Shown here: one piece after another, positions 61,101-64,000 of the stretch
Position numbering within the stretch: position 1 is the first letter of the stretch
Layout of the letters: each line of letters opens with the position of its first letter
NCBI GenBank assembly: GCA_945910005.1
Contig: OX246742.1
Coordinates: 47,221,902-47,285,901 of the forward strand
DNA length: 64,000 nt
Reading direction: 5' to 3'
Source: Isoperla grammatica
Lineage: Eukaryota; Arthropoda; Insecta; Plecoptera; Perlodidae
Made by a program: the position numbers and the translations under genes
Notes under the pieces: generated by a model
Database searches by the model: none
What the model saw: the letters and a program-made list of their open reading frames with translations, nothing else
What the model was told of the DNA's origin: nothing

Positions 61101-64000
61101 AAATCACTTCAGGACGCCGAGTTACAACTACTCAGTTAAATCACTTCACGACGACACACGAGTTACAACTACTCAGTTAAATCACTTCAGGACGCCGAGT
61201 TACAACTACTCAGTTAAATCACTTCAGGACGACACACGAGTTACAACTACTCAGTTAAATCACTTCACGACGACACACGAGTTACAACTACTCAGTTAAA
61301 TCACTTCACGACGACACACGAGTTACAACTACTCAGTTCAATCACTTCACGACGACACACGAGTTACAACTACTCAGTTAAATCACTTCAGGACGCCGAG
61401 TTACAACTACTCAGTTAAATCACTTCACGACGACACACGAGTTACAACTACTCAGTTAAATCACTTCAGGACGCCGAGTTACAACTACTCAGTTAAATCA
61501 CTTCACGACGCCGAGTTACAACTACTCAGTTAAATCACTTCAGGACGCCGACTTACAACTACTCAGTTAAATCACTTCAGGACGCCGAGTTACAACTACT
61601 CAGTTAAATCACTTCAGGACGCCGAGTTACAACTACTCAGTTACATCACTTCAGGACGCCGAGTTACAACTACTCAGTTAAATCACTTCAGGACGCCGGG
61701 TTACAACTACTCAGTTAAATCACTTCACGACGACACACGAGTTACAACTACTCAGTTAAATCACTTCACGACGACACACGAGTTACAACTACTCAGTTAA
61801 ATCACTTCACGACGCCGAGTTACAACTACTCAGTTAAATCACTTCAGGACGCCGAGTTACAACTACTCAGTTAAATCACTTCACGACGACACACGAGTTA
61901 CAACTACTCAGTTAAATCACTTCACGACGCCGAGTTACAACTACTCAGTTAAATCACTTCACGACGACACACGAGTTACAACTACTCAGTTAAATCACTT
62001 CACGACGCCACACGAGTTACAACTACTCAGTTACATCACTTCACGACGACACACGAGTTACAACTACTCAGTTAAATCACTTCACGACGACACACGAGTT
62101 ACAACTACTCAGTTAAATCACTTCACGACGACACACGAGTTACAACTACTCAGTTAAATCACTTCACGACGCCGAGTTACAACTACTCAGTTAAATCACT
62201 TCACGACGACACACGAGTTACAACTACTCAGTTAAATCACATCACGACGACACACGAGTTACAACTACTCAGTTAAATCACTTCAGGACGACACACGAGT
62301 TACAACTACTCAGTTAAATCACTTCACGACGCCGAGTTACAACTACTCAGTTAAATCACTTCAGGACGCCACACGAGTTACAACTACTCAGTTAAATCAC
62401 TTCACGACGCCGAGTTACAACTACTCAGTTAAATCACTTCAGGACGACACACGAGTTACAACTACTCAGTTAAATCACTTCACGACGCCGAGTTACAACT
62501 ACTCAGTTAAATCACTTCAGGACGCCGAGTTACAACTACTCAGTTAAATCACTTCACGACGACACACGAGTTACAACTACTTAGTTAAATCACTTCAGGA
62601 CGCCGAGTTACAACTACTCAGTTAAATCACTTCAGGACGCCGAGTTACAACTACTCAGTTAAATCACTTCACGACGACACACGAGTTACAACTACTCAGT
62701 TAAATCACTTCAGGACGCCGAGTTACAACTACTCAGTTAAATCACTTCAGGACGACACACGAGTTACAACTACTCAGTTAAATCACTTCACGACGACACA
62801 CGAGTTACAACTACTCAGTTAAATCACTTCACGACGACACACGAGTTACAACTACTCAGTTAAATCACTTCAGGACGCCGAGTTACAACTACTCAGTTAA
62901 ATCACTTCACGACGACACACGAGTTACAACTACTCAGTTAAATCACTTCAGGACGCCGAGTTACAACTACTCAGTTAAATCACTTCACGACGCCGAGTTA
63001 CAACTACTCAGTTAAATCACTTCAGGACGCCGAGTTACAACTACTCAGTTAAATCACTTCAGGACGCCGAGTTACAACTACTCAGTTAAATCACTTCAGG
63101 ACGCCGAGTTACAACTACTCAGTTAAATCACTTCAGGACGCCGAGTTACAACTACTCAGTTAAATCACTTCAGGACGCCGAGTTACAACTACTCAGTTAA
63201 ATCACTTCACGACGACACACGAGTTACAACTACTCAGTTAAATCACTTCACGACGACACACGAGTTACAACTACTCAGTAAAATCACTTCACGACGCCGA
63301 GTTACAACTACTCAGTTAAATCACTTCAGGACGCCGAGTTACAACTACTCAGTTAAATCACTTCACGACGACACACGAGTTACAACTACTCAGTTAAATC
63401 ACTTCACGACGCCGAGTTACAACTACTCAGTTAAATCACTTCACGACGACACACGAGTTACAACTACTCAGTTAAATCACTTCACGACGACACACGAGTT
63501 ACAACTACTCAGTTAAATCACTTCACGACGACACACGAGTTACAACTACTCAGTTAAATCACTTCACGACGACACACGAGTTACAACTACTCAGTTAAAT
63601 CACTTCACGACGCCGAGTTACAACTACTCAGTTAAATCACTTCAGGACGACACACGAGTTACAACTACTCAGTTAAATCACTTCACGACGACACACGAGT
63701 TACAACTACTCAGTTAAATCACTTCACGACAACACACGAGTTACAACTACTCAGTTAAATCACTTCACGACGACACACGAGTTACAACTACTCAGTTAAA
63801 TCACTTCACGACGACACACGAGTTACAACTACTCAGTTAAATCACTTCACGACGACACACGAGTTACAACTACTCAGTTAAATCACTTCAGGACGCCGAG
63901 TTACAACTACTCAGTTAAATCACTTCACGACGCCAAGTTACAACTACTCAGTTAAATCACTTTAGGACGACACACGAGTTACAACTACTCAGTTAAATCA
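58124..64000 (+). repeat. Second copy of the left block, displaced by 20,059 bp
   Basis: From 58,124 the monomer order repeats that beginning at about 38,065. TATATCAC (38241/58300), GAGCTAC (38346/58405), CGACAAC (38976/59035), GACCAAGAG (40227/60286) and GTTACATC (41972/62031) are all exactly 20,059 bp apart. A 4,693-bp copy spans 58720-63412 and another starts at 63413, with CGACAAC at 63728 and TTTAGG at 63962. At least five private substitutions are visible, for example near 58262, 59785, 61551, 61643 and 62581. Confidence 0.88.

Larger units (their letters stand above)
36016..64000 (+). repeat. Giant satellite array of 41/37-bp monomers, truncated by the window
   Basis: Every monomer carries GAGTTACAACTACTCAGTTA then AATCACTTCA. 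The tail that follows varies: CGACGACACAC or GGACGACACAC (41-bp unit), CGACGCC or GGACGCC (37-bp unit), and rarer CGACGTCACAC, GGACGCCACAC and CGACGCCACAC (41 bp). There are roughly 700 monomers in about 28 kb, all in one orientation, with no inserted element and no long open frame. The first 15 monomers (36026-36640) are all 41 bp; the first 37-bp unit begins at 36641. The monomer lacks a CENP-B-box match. Location (centromere, subtelomere or other) cannot be told from here. Confidence 0.98.

Noticed and set aside
36016..64000. CRISPR array
   Set aside because: There are no unique spacers; the monomers are contiguous and the host is a eukaryote.
36016..64000. CENP-B-box centromeric satellite
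   Set aside because: The monomer has no match to the TTCG....A..CGGG pattern; a centromeric role is neither shown nor excluded.

Overview
The window looks like intergenic or heterochromatic DNA from a metazoan, most likely a marine invertebrate. I cannot fix the phylum. No gene of ordinary length can be supported on either strand. There are no operons, ribosome binding sites or bacterial-type genes. There are worn tRNA-derived SINE heads, a worn non-LTR retrotransposon, a foldback MITE, microsatellites and many unrelated tandem arrays.

Positions 1-36,000 are mixed-composition DNA with about ten local tandem arrays and several short duplications. The arrays are: 137-bp units (9.0-10.2 kb), ~151-bp units (13.2-13.9 kb), 54-bp units each carrying a TGACGTCA palindrome (14.5-15.1 kb), ~180-bp units (18.4-18.9 kb), 41-bp units (19.4-19.7 kb), 13-bp units each carrying CACGTG (20.1 kb), a ~170-bp alternating dimer holding a complete 144-bp MITE (31.6-32.3 kb) and 24-bp units (35.3-35.5 kb). 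Several strong palindromes and hairpins lie between them. The only protein-like signals are two motifs of a dead LINE near 22.2-22.6 kb and a 42-codon reading frame at 5.7 kb that resembles the membrane-anchor start of the arylacetamide deacetylase / neutral cholesterol ester hydrolase family.

Positions 36,016-64,000 are one uninterrupted satellite array, running off the right edge. It has roughly 700 monomers of two length classes (41 and 37 bp), all in one orientation. Shared rare variants show a layered higher-order structure. A 4,693-bp repeat is present twice in tandem (38,661-48,046) and again from 58,720, where one full copy and the start of another are seen. The whole left block recurs after exactly 20,059 bp. 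The middle is a mosaic with displacements of 2,068/2,027 and 5,725 bp. A CACGTG, two CCAAT boxes and a TATA-like box lie just left of the array and would place a start site at its first monomer; that is inference only.

The genes do not work together in any visible way because there are almost none. What ties the window together is repeat biology: recent amplification, homogenisation and insertion of small mobile elements.
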